A DNA stretch of 64,000 nucleotides from Kaistella sp. 97-N-M2. Its GTDB lineage: Bacteria > Bacteroidota > Bacteroidia > Flavobacteriales > Weeksellaceae. Location: NCBI RefSeq assembly GCF_021513235.1, contig NZ_CP090976.1:310001-374000 (forward strand). The letters are read 5' to 3'. Position 1 is the stretch's first letter; each line of letters starts with the position of its first letter. Of this stretch, positions 8,215-16,516 are shown piece after piece. Both the position numbers and the translations under genes were made by a program. A model generated the notes under the pieces. The model worked only from the letters and a program-made list of their open reading frames with translations. It ran no database searches and was not told where the DNA came from.

Positions 8215-10308
8215 ATGATTACAGAAGATTCAATCTCTGACCAGCCTGAAAAGAAACCCCGTACTGAAGAGGTTTCCCCTGAAAATAATTCCGACGAATC
8301 CACACAAACCAGTACGGAACATTCGACGGACGTGTTCCCTTCAGATCCTGCTCCGGCGAAAGTTGCGGACGAAAATTCTGATGAACTAACTGCAGAAAAC
8401 AAAACTTCTGAAAACACAACATCAGCTCCGGAAGAAAATTCGTCTGAACCTGAAATTCCTTCTGAGGATGATCAGGCGGAGGTTTTGCAGGAAAAACCGG
8501 AGCATCAGGTAGACGTCGATACGCAGAAATCCGTTGGAATACCACCCGAAGAAAAGGTGCTCTCTGAAATAGATCCCGAAAAGGCAGACCACGGCGAACC
8601 TGAAGCAGCGCAAACTGAAGATTCCGAAATGGACGAGTCCTCCAACTTATCTTTGCCGGAAGTTTTAAACGAAATGGAAAAACTCATCAACCAGGAGAAC
8701 GCCGGCTCCCATTTCCGCACTTTCAACCAATTGAAAGAGCGCGCCAATCATTTGATCAGCGACGAAACGGAAGATCAGAAAAGCGAATTCGTCGCCGCCG
8801 GAAATTCGGAAGAGACTTTTAGTTTCCACCATCCGATGCAAGCCAAACTTTCAGGTCTCATTCATGTTTTCCGCGAAAAGAACGATGAATACACGAAAAA
8901 GCAGGAAGAAAATCATTCCAAAAATCTGGAAGAACGTCAGGGAATTATTGAAAATCTGAAAAATCTTTATACAAATACGGAGGCCGGAACCAATCTTTTT
9001 AAAGCCATCCGCGTTATTAAAGAGGAGTGGAAAAATGCCGGGCAGGTTGCGAAATCAGAATTCAAAATTCTGAATAACAATTATTTTCATCATTTGAATC
9101 AGTTCTATCAAATGCTGGACATGAACAAGGAATATATGGAGCAGGAATATGCCCATAATCTGGAAAAAAGACAGCACATCATCGAACGCGCAAAAGAACT
9201 TCAAACCGAGCCCGCCGTGCAGAAAGCACTAAACGAATTGCAGTATCTGCACAAATTGTGGAAGGAAGAAGCGGAACCTGTTGCCGAAGAATTCCGCGAA
9301 AAAACCTGGGATGAATTTAAAGAAATCTCAAATAAAATTCACGACCGAAAATCGGAACTTTCCGCGCAGATTGACGAAGAGCAAACCGAAAATCTCGCGA
9401 AGAAAAATAAAATTATCGAGGAGATAAAAAAAATCACATCTCCCGAAAAGGAGCCCAACCACAATTACTGGCAAAACTCCATCAAAAAAATCGAAGATCT
9501 GCGGAGTGAATTCTTGAAGCTGGGCAGCGTTCCGCGCAAAGTTTCGAACCAAAACTGGAACGATTTCAAACAGCATTTACGAAATTTCAACACGTCGAAA
9601 AATCAATTTTATAAAGGTCTGAAAAATTCGCAACAGGCCAATTTAGACGAAAAACTAAAACTGATCGCCACGGCAAAAGACAACATGCTCTCCGAAGATT
9701 GGGAAACGGTGGTGCCGCTTTTTAAAAAACTGCAGGAAGACTGGAAAAAAATCGGTCACGTCCCGCGAACCATGACGAACAAAGTTTGGGATGATTTCCG
9801 CGAAGCCTGCAATACCTTCTTCAATAATTACAGAGAAAAGAACGACGCCGTAAACGATAACTGGAAAGAAAATTTCAAGCATAAAAAACAGCTTCTCGAC
9901 GAATTGAAAGAAATTACGGCCGAAGATGGAAGTGTGGAAAAAATTGAGCAGATTAAAACGAGCTGGAATAATATCGGCAAGGTTCCACGCGAAAAAATCA
10001 ACATTAATACGGAGTTCAATAAAACCCTGAGAGAGAAACTGAAGCTGAATAAAATCAGTGAATACAGCCTGAAAGAAGAAGGTCTCTCCGAAAACCAAGT
10101 AACCGACAAAGCGCGAAAAATTAAAAACCAAATCGGCGATCTGGAAGCGGAGATTGTGAAAATGGAGAACAACTTAGGATTCTTCAGCAACTCGTCGCGT
10201 GAAAATCCTTTGCTGAAAGAGACTTACGAAAAAATTGACGATAAAAAATCGCAGCTCGAAAGTATGAAACAAAGCCTTCACGGCATTTTATCCGGCGAAA
10301 ATCAATAG
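8215..10308 (+). CDS. DUF349-repeat protein with a long acidic N-terminus
   Basis: 697 residues in two parts. Residues 1 to about 150 are low complexity, dominated by Glu, Ser, Asp, Thr and Pro, and look disordered. Residues about 155-690 are charged α-helix built from DUF349-like repeats, each with a W-containing helix and an F...F.....F helix (for example EEWKNAGQVAKSEFKILN, EDWKKIGHVPRTMTNKVWDDF, TSWNNIGKVPREKI). At least five repeats can be counted. Proteins of this type are widespread in Bacteroidota; function is unknown. No signal peptide, so cytoplasmic. The downstream gene begins 5 bp after the stop, suggesting one operon. Confidence 0.85.
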   Translation: MITEDSISDQPEKKPRTEEVSPENNSDESTQTSTEHSTDVFPSDPAPAKVADENSDELTAENKTSENTTSAPEENSSEPEIPSEDDQAEVLQEKPEHQVDVDTQKSVGIPPEEKVLSEIDPEKADHGEPEAAQTEDSEMDESSNLSLPEVLNEMEKLINQENAGSHFRTFNQLKERANHLISDETEDQKSEFVAAGNSEETFSFHHPMQAKLSGLIHVFREKNDEYTKKQEENHSKNLEERQGIIENLKNLYTNTEAGTNLFKAIRVIKEEWKNAGQVAKSEFKILNNNYFHHLNQFYQMLDMNKEYMEQEYAHNLEKRQHIIERAKELQTEPAVQKALNELQYLHKLWKEEAEPVAEEFREKTWDEFKEISNKIHDRKSELSAQIDEEQTENLAKKNKIIEEIKKITSPEKEPNHNYWQNSIKKIEDLRSEFLKLGSVPRKVSNQNWNDFKQHLRNFNTSKNQFYKGLKNSQQANLDEKLKLIATAKDNMLSEDWETVVPLFKKLQEDWKKIGHVPRTMTNKVWDDFREACNTFFNNYREKNDAVNDNWKENFKHKKQLLDELKEITAEDGSVEKIEQIKTSWNNIGKVPREKININTEFNKTLREKLKLNKISEYSLKEEGLSENQVTDKARKIKNQIGDLEAEIVKMENNLGFFSNSSRENPLLKETYEKIDDKKSQLESMKQSLHGILSGENQ

Positions 10309-10313
10309 AGTTC

Positions 10314-10913
10314 ATGTTTAAAAAAATCTTTTTTCTGCTGATGCTGGCTTCTCTGGGATGTTTAAAAGCCCAGGAAAATGCGGTTGATCTATTGTCGATC
10401 CCCGGACCGATTGATTATGATGGCACTGAATTTTTATTGAGCTGGAGCAAGCAGCCCTCGAAAACCCTCTTTCGCCAACAATATATGTTGCGGGATGAGC
10501 GGATTGAAGATTTTACGCAAATTTTAGATTTCTCCTATTTCACGAAGGAAATTGAAATGGAATTAGCCGTCCGCCAGAAGGTTGAATCCATCCAAAACAG
10601 GGAGAAGAATGACAAGTTTGCTAAAGTGAACGTAGCCGAAAGTCCGGATGGTAAAGAATATGTTATCGATTATTTTATCTCGGAAAATCCGGAAAAAGGC
10701 GAGCCCTACATCGAATATGATATTTATCGTTTTAAACCTTACGATAATGGAACGCAAAAAAGCTTCCTTATCATTTCCTATGCGAAAAGGGTTTACGGCG
10801 ATCTGAAATCTGCGGCAAAATCGCTCGCGAAAGAACGGGATCATGCGCTGGCAACCATGATCGAATATAAAATCCCCGAAATTAAAGTCGTTGCGGTTTC
10901 CGCCGGAAAATAA
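10314..10913 (+). CDS. Exported hypothetical protein, 199 aa
   Basis: I do not recognise the family. Residues 1-20 are a signal peptide (hydrophobic FFLLMLASLG, ending LKAQ), so the mature protein of about 179 residues is periplasmic or at the outer membrane. There is no lipobox cysteine at the cleavage position, although a Cys lies at residue 16. The mature part has mixed α/β character with motifs such as GTEFLLSWSKQPS and EYDIYRFKPYD. It follows the DUF349 gene by 5 bp and is ended by a clear terminator, so the two form a small transcription unit. Their functional link is unknown. Confidence 0.75.
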   Translation: MFKKIFFLLMLASLGCLKAQENAVDLLSIPGPIDYDGTEFLLSWSKQPSKTLFRQQYMLRDERIEDFTQILDFSYFTKEIEMELAVRQKVESIQNREKNDKFAKVNVAESPDGKEYVIDYFISENPEKGEPYIEYDIYRFKPYDNGTQKSFLIISYAKRVYGDLKSAAKSLAKERDHALATMIEYKIPEIKVVAVSAGK

Positions 10914-10931
10914 TTAAAACGACCCCATAAT

Positions 10932-10960
10932 AACACCCGGCAACTGTTGGGTGTTTTTTC
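10932..10960 (+). terminator. Rho-independent terminator after the DUF349 unit
   Basis: AACACCC (10,932-10,938) pairs with GGGTGTT (10,949-10,955) and a run of six T follows. Confidence 0.85.
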
Positions 10961-10993
10961 TTTCTGTTAAAAATTTTAAAAATGATTTATTAA

Positions 10994-12025
10994 ATGACCG
11001 ACGAGATCTACATGAAACGCTGCATCGAGCTGGCCCAAAAAGCTTTGGGAAAAACCTATCCAAACCCGTTGGTTGGGAGCGTGATTGTACACAGCGGTAA
11101 AATTATTGGTGAAGGTTATCATCATAAAGCGGGAGAAAATCATGCGGAGATCAACGCGATCAATTCCGTCCAAAATAAAGAGCTCCTAAAAGAATCCACG
11201 ATCTATGTGTCGCTGGAACCCTGCTCGCACTTTGGTAAAACCCCGCCCTGTGCAAATAAAATTGTAGAAATGGGCTTTAAAAAAGTGGTAATCGGTACAT
11301 TGGATTCCCACGAAAAAGTGAACGGAAAAGGAAAGAAAATCCTGGAAGACGCGGGCATCGAAGTGGTTTCCGGAATTTTGGAAAAGTCCTGTCAGGAATT
11401 AAATAAAAGGTTTTTTACATTTCACGAAAAGAAGAGGCCGTTTATCATTTTAAAATGGGCACAGTCGACGGACGGATTTCTGGATAAACAGTTCCAAACG
11501 ACGGCGATCAGCAATGCTCTGGTGAAGCAGTTTGTACACACGATGCGGAGTGAGGAACACGCCATTTTGGTTGGAAGCAACACGGCCCTGGTAGACAATG
11601 CGAGTTTAACGACGCGCGAAATTTCGGGTAAAAACCCGGTCAGAATTTTAATCGACTTTAACCTAAAAGTTCCACGCGATTTCAAAATTTATAATAATGA
11701 AGCTGCGACCTTGGTTTTCAACGGCGAAAAAAATTCAACCGAAGAAAATATTAAATTCATTAGAATCGGGAAAGATAATTTTTTGGAAGATTTAATGGTT
11801 AAATTGTATGAAGAACAAATTCAGTCAGTCATTGTGGAAGGCGGAAGTTATACCTTGTCGCAGTTCATCGCGGCCGATCTGTGGGATGAAGCGGTAATTA
11901 TTACGAATAAAAATCTTGTTTTAAACAAGGGTACAAAAGCGCCGGCATTTAATTTTAAACCAAATTCGGTTCAGAATTTTCGCGATAACGAAGTAGCGTT
12001 TTACACGCAGAATCCAGAACTTTAA
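10994..12025 (+). CDS. ribD: Bifunctional riboflavin biosynthesis deaminase/reductase
   Basis: 343 residues; catalyses the deamination and side-chain reduction steps of riboflavin synthesis from GTP. The N-terminal zinc deaminase (about 1-145) shows YPNPLVGSVIV, the HAE motif at 50-52 and EPCSHFGKTPPC (zinc cysteines). The C-terminal NADPH reductase (about 148-343) starts RPFIILKWAQSTDGFL and shows VGSNTALVDNASLTTR and IVEGGSYTLSQF (the conserved vEGG). Length is somewhat below the 360-370 of E. coli RibD. ATG at 10,994 fits the family start (MTDEIYMKRCIELA). No other rib gene lies nearby, so the pathway genes are scattered. Confidence 0.95.
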   Translation: MTDEIYMKRCIELAQKALGKTYPNPLVGSVIVHSGKIIGEGYHHKAGENHAEINAINSVQNKELLKESTIYVSLEPCSHFGKTPPCANKIVEMGFKKVVIGTLDSHEKVNGKGKKILEDAGIEVVSGILEKSCQELNKRFFTFHEKKRPFIILKWAQSTDGFLDKQFQTTAISNALVKQFVHTMRSEEHAILVGSNTALVDNASLTTREISGKNPVRILIDFNLKVPRDFKIYNNEAATLVFNGEKNSTEENIKFIRIGKDNFLEDLMVKLYEEQIQSVIVEGGSYTLSQFIAADLWDEAVIITNKNLVLNKGTKAPAFNFKPNSVQNFRDNEVAFYTQNPEL

Positions 12026-12038
12026 CGCCTATTTTACT

Positions 12039-12644
12039 TTGGAAAACTACAGTTATAAAACCCTTAAAAAACCCATAGAAAATATGCTGCTCAAGGAAAA
12101 AGGCAGCAAATTTATAGGTTTTGCTTTTCCGGTAAATGACGACGCCGAATTGAAAGAATGTTTAGAAAAGGTGCGAAGCGAACATCCGAAGGCAACACAT
12201 CATTGCTATGCGTTCCGTCTCGGAATTGGTGGTGAAAACTACCGCGCCAACGACGATGGAGAACCGAACGGCAGCGCCGGCCTTCCCATATACAATCAGT
12301 TATTGGCTAACCATATAACCAATATTTTAGTAATTGTTGTCCGGTATTATGGCGGCACCAAATTAGGGGTTTCCGGCCTCGTTAAAGCGTATAAAGATGC
12401 GGCAAAACTCACTTTGGAAGAAGCCGAAATCATCACCAAAAATTTAGAAAGTACCATTGAAATATCATTCGACTTTCAAAAACAAAATCAGATTTTTACG
12501 CTGCTCAATAAATCCGACGGAAAAATTATAGACTTTTTCTCCGAAGATAAGTGCAAAATCACCGCGAAAATCAACACCTCCCAAAAAGAAAACATCTCGG
12601 AACAATTGTCCGAGATGCAAAATATCTCTTTTAAATTTCTTTAA
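12039..12644 (+). CDS. YigZ/IMPACT family protein
   Basis: A 201-residue protein of the YigZ (UPF0029/IMPACT N-terminal) family. It opens with KEKGSKFIGFAFPV, contains the family signature around ATHHCYAFRLG and NDDGEPNGSAGLPI, and ILVIVVRYYGGTKLGVSGLVKAY, then a DUF1949-like C-terminal half from about 140. Homologues have been implicated in translation control and nucleic-acid binding, but the bacterial role is unsettled. The start is TTG at 12,039, 13 bp after ribD; no ATG is available upstream in frame, and the peptide from TTG matches the family start. Probably co-transcribed with ribD. Confidence 0.88.
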   Translation: MENYSYKTLKKPIENMLLKEKGSKFIGFAFPVNDDAELKECLEKVRSEHPKATHHCYAFRLGIGGENYRANDDGEPNGSAGLPIYNQLLANHITNILVIVVRYYGGTKLGVSGLVKAYKDAAKLTLEEAEIITKNLESTIEISFDFQKQNQIFTLLNKSDGKIIDFFSEDKCKITAKINTSQKENISEQLSEMQNISFKFL

Positions 12645-12674
12645 ATTTTAAGCTGAAGAAATTTTAGCTCTTTC

Positions 12675-13382
12675 TTAGTCCCGTCTTCCCATCAGCATCG
12701 AACCCCAGTAAAGAAGCTGTGCTAAAGAACCTAATGCTGCAACAACGTAAGTTCTTGCCGCCCAGGTTAAAGAATCTTTCACGCCCACATATTCTTCTGC
12801 AGTTACTGTTCCTGTATCTTTCAGCCATTTCATTGCTCTGTTGCTCGCATCGTATTCTACAGGGAGGGTGACGAAAGCGAAAAGGGTGGTAAAGGCAAAA
12901 AGTGCTACACCGATGGCTAAGACGGTCGTATTTCCGTTTGGATTTTCGATGGTTCGGGTGGAAAACATAAGGAAAATCCCGGCCATTAAAACAAACTGCA
13001 TGAGTCGTGAACTGATATTCACCATCGGTACCAGTTTCGATCGCAATTGCAACATTGAATATCCTACGGCGTGCTGTACAGCGTGGCCACATTCATGTGC
13101 CGCAACTGCCGCTGCCGCTGCATTTCTCTGCATATATACGCCTTCGGACAAATTGACAGTTTTATCCGCCGGATTATAGTGATCCGTTAATTGACCCGGC
13201 ACAGAAATAACCTGCACATCATTAATGCCGTTATCCCGCAGCATTTTTTCTGCAACTTCTTTACCCGACATCCCGTTTCGGAGGTGAACCTGAGAATAGT
13301 GCGCAAATTTAGATTTCAGCCGCGAGGAAACCAACCAGCTTACGAGCATTGAAATCCCAATAATTACATAATATCCTGTCAT
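12675..13382 (-). CDS. YugP-type zinc metallopeptidase, membrane-bound
   Basis: 235 residues of the Zn_peptidase_2 (YugP) family. Membrane helices are visible at about 4-20 and in the C-terminal half (LVPMVNISSRLMQFVLMAGIFLMF, VLAIGVALFAFTTLFAFVTLPVEYDA). The zinc motif HECGH is at 96-100, preceded by the AAAAAAVAA helix. The downstream EYDAS.RA..WL block is also conserved. Such proteins are predicted inner-membrane proteases; substrates are unknown. It is transcribed toward yigZ (convergent, 30 bp between stop codons) and stands alone. Confidence 0.9.
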   Translation of the reverse strand: MTGYYVIIGISMLVSWLVSSRLKSKFAHYSQVHLRNGMSGKEVAEKMLRDNGINDVQVISVPGQLTDHYNPADKTVNLSEGVYMQRNAAAAAVAAHECGHAVQHAVGYSMLQLRSKLVPMVNISSRLMQFVLMAGIFLMFSTRTIENPNGNTTVLAIGVALFAFTTLFAFVTLPVEYDASNRAMKWLKDTGTVTAEEYVGVKDSLTWAARTYVVAALGSLAQLLYWGSMLMGRRD

Positions 13383-13445
13383 TTTTTCTATTTATTTTTA
13401 AATTTTGAAATTGAACACTAAGTGTAAAAAACGTGCCAAAGTTTT

Positions 13446-13453
13446 TATATTTG
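13446..13453 (+). promoter_or_regulatory. TAnnTTTG -7 box before the acetyltransferase-like gene
   Basis: TATATTTG fits the -7 consensus exactly. A transcript starting near 13,460 would have a leader of about 32 nt before the ATG at 13,492, which supports that start over an in-frame one at 13,405. A convincing -33 box is missing. Confidence 0.5.
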
Positions 13454-13491
13454 TATTATTCATTTATATTTGTTTTCCCAAATACAGAGCG

Positions 13492-14619
13492 ATGTCCCAA
13501 CTTTCTATAATTGAAGTCAATAACGAAAACGATTTAAAAAAATTCATCAGTTTCCCGATGGATTTGTACAAAAATAACAACAATTATGTGCCTCCCTTAA
13601 TAAATGACGAGAAAAACATTTGGGACGTAAAGGAAAATCCGGCTTTACAGTACTGTACGGCAAAGCAGTTTCTCGCGTACAAAGACCATAAAATAGTGGG
13701 CAGAATTGCCGTGATCTGGAATCCGCGCGAAGAAGAGGAACTCGGTATAAATAAAGTGCGGTTCGGCTGGCTGGATTTTATTGATGACTTCGAAGTTTCG
13801 ACGGCACTGATTAATAAGGCAATTGATTTAGCCCGCGAGAAAAAGAGCAAAAAAATTGAAGGTCCTATGGGGTTTACCAACCTTGATAAAGCCGGTATGC
13901 TGATTAAAGGTTTCGATAAACTGGCGACAATGATTGGGCTTTATAATTTTCCGTATTACCCGGAACATCTGGAGCGGTTAGGATTGGTGAAAGAAAAGGA
14001 ATGGGTGGAATATGAAATGGATTTCCCCAGTGTTTTATCGGAAAAACTAAAGAAATTCAGCAGTTTAATTGCCGAAAAATACAAATTAAATGTCATCAAC
14101 TTTAAAAATAAAAAAGAGATTCTTCCACTGGTCGAACCCATGTTCAAACTACTCGATCAAACGTACAATACACTATCAACCTATACGCCGATCACCGATG
14201 ATCAGATAAAAACATACAAAGAAAAATATTTCCCTTTCATCGACAAAAATTACGTGATTTGTGTGGAAGATGAAAACCATCAGCTTATCGCGTTTGCCGT
14301 AACAATGCCTTCCTATTCACGCGCTTTGCAAAAATCGAAAGGAAAATTATTTCCGTTCGGCTGGTGGCATTTTTTGCAGGCCGGGAAGAAAAATGACCGC
14401 GCAAACTTTTATCTGATCGGAATTCATCCCGAATATCAACGGCGAGGCGTGACGGCGATCATCTTTAAAGAAATCTTTGTGCGTTTTAACAGGATGGGAA
14501 TTAAATTTGCGGAAACCAATCCGGAACTCGAAGAAAACAAAGGTGTCCAGGCACTTTGGCAGGATTATAACCCAACCAATCACAAACGCAGGAGAACATA
14601 CTCCATGGAAATTTGCTAG
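13492..14619 (+). CDS. GNAT-fold acetyltransferase-like protein, 375 aa
   Basis: A 375-residue cytoplasmic protein. The C-terminal third has GNAT features: FYLIGIHPEYQRRGVTAIIFKEIF is a clear acetyl-CoA binding motif A (the R-R-G-V loop), followed by ETNPELEENKGVQALWQDY. The N-terminal part starts IIEVNNENDLKKFISFPMDLYK, a block I associate with a family common in Bacteroidota and often left as hypothetical. Substrate unknown. The frame is open upstream to 13,405, but that extension covers a promoter-like box and encodes a hydrophobic stretch, so ATG 13,492 is chosen. The gene diverges from the zinc peptidase gene. Confidence 0.82.
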   Translation: MSQLSIIEVNNENDLKKFISFPMDLYKNNNNYVPPLINDEKNIWDVKENPALQYCTAKQFLAYKDHKIVGRIAVIWNPREEEELGINKVRFGWLDFIDDFEVSTALINKAIDLAREKKSKKIEGPMGFTNLDKAGMLIKGFDKLATMIGLYNFPYYPEHLERLGLVKEKEWVEYEMDFPSVLSEKLKKFSSLIAEKYKLNVINFKNKKEILPLVEPMFKLLDQTYNTLSTYTPITDDQIKTYKEKYFPFIDKNYVICVEDENHQLIAFAVTMPSYSRALQKSKGKLFPFGWWHFLQAGKKNDRANFYLIGIHPEYQRRGVTAIIFKEIFVRFNRMGIKFAETNPELEENKGVQALWQDYNPTNHKRRRTYSMEIC

Positions 14620-14652
14620 GAAAAAAATACAATTCACGAAAATTTTAAAAGA

Positions 14653-14841
14653 ATGAAAAAGCAACTTTATATCTATATCGCAATGATTTTGGCGTTTCTG
14701 GTTTATAATCAGTTTTTTCAGGTTCAGGACGAAAAACTGAACAGTGTGATTAATATTTTGTTTGCCAGTTTTCTTTTTTTATACATTGGTTATATGGCTT
14801 ATTTGGTGCTGAAACGCCTGAAGGATACGGGAAAAAAATAA
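14653..14841 (+). CDS. Small membrane protein, 62 aa
   Basis: A 62-residue protein with two predicted membrane helices: about residues 5-22 (IYIAMILAFLVYNQFF) and 33-54 (VINILFASFLFLYIGYMAYLVL), joined by a short charged loop and ending in a basic tail. It lies 33 bp after the acetyltransferase-like gene on the same strand and 117 bp before nuoA, from which it is separated by a promoter. I do not recognise a family. The ATG start, clear topology and same-strand position support it being real; function unknown. Confidence 0.65.
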   Translation: MKKQLYIYIAMILAFLVYNQFFQVQDEKLNSVINILFASFLFLYIGYMAYLVLKRLKDTGKK

Positions 14842-14903
14842 TTATTTTTAAACATTCTAAATTAGATAAAAGTTCTATTTCCATCATATTTTCAAAGCTT
14901 ATA

Positions 14904-14935
14904 TTTCTGCCTTAAATCTTTATTCATTAAATTTG
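14904..14935 (+). promoter_or_regulatory. Promoter of the nuo operon
   Basis: A perfect -7 box TAAATTTG (14,928-14,935) has TTTC, one mismatch from TTTG, 20 bp upstream at 14,904-14,907. Predicted start near 14,942, about 17 nt before the nuoA ATG. Confidence 0.65.
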
Positions 14936-14958
14936 CAGATTGAGAAAATAATGTATTG

Positions 14959-15330
14959 ATGAATTTACCAGAAAATTATATACCGATTATCATTCAGGCT
15001 GTGGTGGCTATCGGTTTTGTAGGAATTTCTTTGTTGGGCGCCCACTTTTTGGGACCGAGACAGCAAGACAGTACGGTTAATAAAAACAAGTCTTTTGAGT
15101 GTGGAATTGAAAGTGAAGGCGACGCGAGAACGCCGTTCTCCATCAGATATTTCTTAACCGCCATTCTCTTTGTTCTTTTCGATATCGAAATCGTATTTTT
15201 CTATCCTTATGCCGTTAATTTCCGCGAGTTTGGTCTGGAAGGATTTCTTGCGGTAACCACTTTTGTCTCCATTTTCTTTTTAGGCTTTTTGTACGTTTTA
15301 AAACGCGGCGCCTTAGATTGGGACAAATAA
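14959..15330 (+). CDS. nuoA: NADH-quinone oxidoreductase subunit A
   Basis: 123 residues with three membrane helices (about 8-30, 65-87, 93-115). It is a membrane-arm subunit of respiratory complex I near the quinone site. Diagnostic blocks are KNKSFECGIESEGDARTPFSIRYFLTAILFVLFDIE; these include the conserved cysteine of the loop that moves during turnover and the DIE motif in helix 2. ATG at 14,959 is preferred over the TTG directly before it. First gene of the operon nuoA-N; followed by nuoB after 57 bp. Confidence 0.95.
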   Translation: MNLPENYIPIIIQAVVAIGFVGISLLGAHFLGPRQQDSTVNKNKSFECGIESEGDARTPFSIRYFLTAILFVLFDIEIVFFYPYAVNFREFGLEGFLAVTTFVSIFFLGFLYVLKRGALDWDK

Positions 15331-15387
15331 AATCCGATCTTTAGGACCGGAAATTGATTTAATAATTTATTTAAAAAATTAATCAAA

Positions 15388-15945
15388 ATGTCAGAAATTA
15401 CACCAAAAATAAATACTAATGCTCCAGCTCCGGCAGGTTTAGAGGGTGAGGGTTTCTTCGCCACCAATCTAAGCAGCCTTATTGGAATGGCGCGTTCTTA
15501 CTCCTTATGGCCACTTCCGTTCGCAACCTCATGTTGTGGAATCGAATTTATGGCGACTATGGCCCCAAATTATGATCTCGCCCGTTTCGGTGGCGAAAGA
15601 ATGAGTTTCTCCCCTCGCCAGGCCGATGTTTTAATGGTTTGTGGAACAATTGCAAAAAAATTAGGACCGATCCTAAAAGAAGTTTACACCCAGATGGCCG
15701 AACCAAAGTGGGTTATCGCCGTGGGTGCTTGTGCGTGTAGCGGTGGAATTTTCGATTCTTACTCTGTTCTGCAGGGGATCGACAAAGTAATTCCGGTAGA
15801 TGTTTACGTTCCCGGTTGCCCTCCACGACCAGAGCAGATCCTGGAAGGATTTATGCAGGTGCAGGCTTTAGCACAAAGTGAAAGTTTACGACGACGCGAT
15901 CTTCCGCAGTATAAAGAATTATTGGAATCTTATAACATTAACTAA
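15388..15945 (+). CDS. nuoB: NADH-quinone oxidoreductase subunit B
   Basis: 185 residues; peripheral-arm subunit that holds iron-sulfur cluster N2, the last electron carrier before quinone. Ligand motifs are present in order: ATSCCGIEFMA (the paired cysteines), VGACACSGGIFDSY and VPGCPPRPEQILEG. The N-terminus carries an Ala/Pro-rich extension of about 20 residues. Length is normal. It is followed by nuoC after 3 bp, so tightly coupled. Confidence 0.97.
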   Translation: MSEITPKINTNAPAPAGLEGEGFFATNLSSLIGMARSYSLWPLPFATSCCGIEFMATMAPNYDLARFGGERMSFSPRQADVLMVCGTIAKKLGPILKEVYTQMAEPKWVIAVGACACSGGIFDSYSVLQGIDKVIPVDVYVPGCPPRPEQILEGFMQVQALAQSESLRRRDLPQYKELLESYNIN

Positions 15946-15948
15946 TTT

Positions 15949-16449
15949 ATGGAATTTACCAATAATTTTGTTTTAGAAGCAATTTCCCGAGAATTTCCCG
16001 GCTCCATTATCGAAAGTACAGAACCATATGGAATGCTTACTTTAGAAATTAAAAAGGCAGATCTTAAAAAAGTAGTTCATCACATGAAAGACAGTACTTT
16101 AGGATTTACTTTTTTAACGGATATCTGTGGAATTCATCATCCGGAAATACCTGAAAAAGAATTGGGCGTCGTTTATCATCTGCACAACTTTGTCGACAAT
16201 CTTCGGATCCGCTTGAAAGCCTTTATGCCCCTGGAAAATGCCGAGATCGACAGTGTAACCGATTTATTTGCCGGTGCTAACTGGATGGAGCGCGAAACTT
16301 TTGAGTTTTATGGCGTTAAATTTAAAGGACACCCGGATTTAAGGGTTATTTTAAACGAACCGGATATCGGCTATCATCCCATGCTGAAGCAGTATCCTTT
16401 GGAAGACGGTACCAGACTCGATAAAGATGATGCCATGTTCGGAAGATAA
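15949..16449 (+). CDS. nuoC: NADH-quinone oxidoreductase subunit C
   Basis: 166 residues; 30-kDa-type subunit of the connecting module of complex I. Family blocks are TFLTDICGIHHPE, VVYHLHNF...LRIRLKAFMPLENAEIDSVTDLFAGANWMERETFEFYGVKFKGHPDLRVI in separate pieces; the WMERE..DfyG signature is diagnostic. NuoC is separate from NuoD here, unlike the E. coli fusion. A 67-bp spacer rich in TTGAT words precedes nuoD. Confidence 0.95.
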   Translation: MEFTNNFVLEAISREFPGSIIESTEPYGMLTLEIKKADLKKVVHHMKDSTLGFTFLTDICGIHHPEIPEKELGVVYHLHNFVDNLRIRLKAFMPLENAEIDSVTDLFAGANWMERETFEFYGVKFKGHPDLRVILNEPDIGYHPMLKQYPLEDGTRLDKDDAMFGR

Positions 16450-16516
16450 ATTTTTTAAAGACGAATGATTATTGATCCTTGATCACTTTTCATTTCTTGA
16501 TGACTAAGTACACATT

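Noticed and set aside
12593-12617. Perfect 9-bp inverted repeat near the end of yigZ
   Set aside because: It is inside coding sequence, has no following T-run, and a palindrome of this size can occur by chance in 64 kb.
14653-14841. The 62-residue membrane protein as an extra complex I subunit
   Set aside because: A promoter lies between it and nuoA, and it sits closer to the preceding acetyltransferase-like gene.
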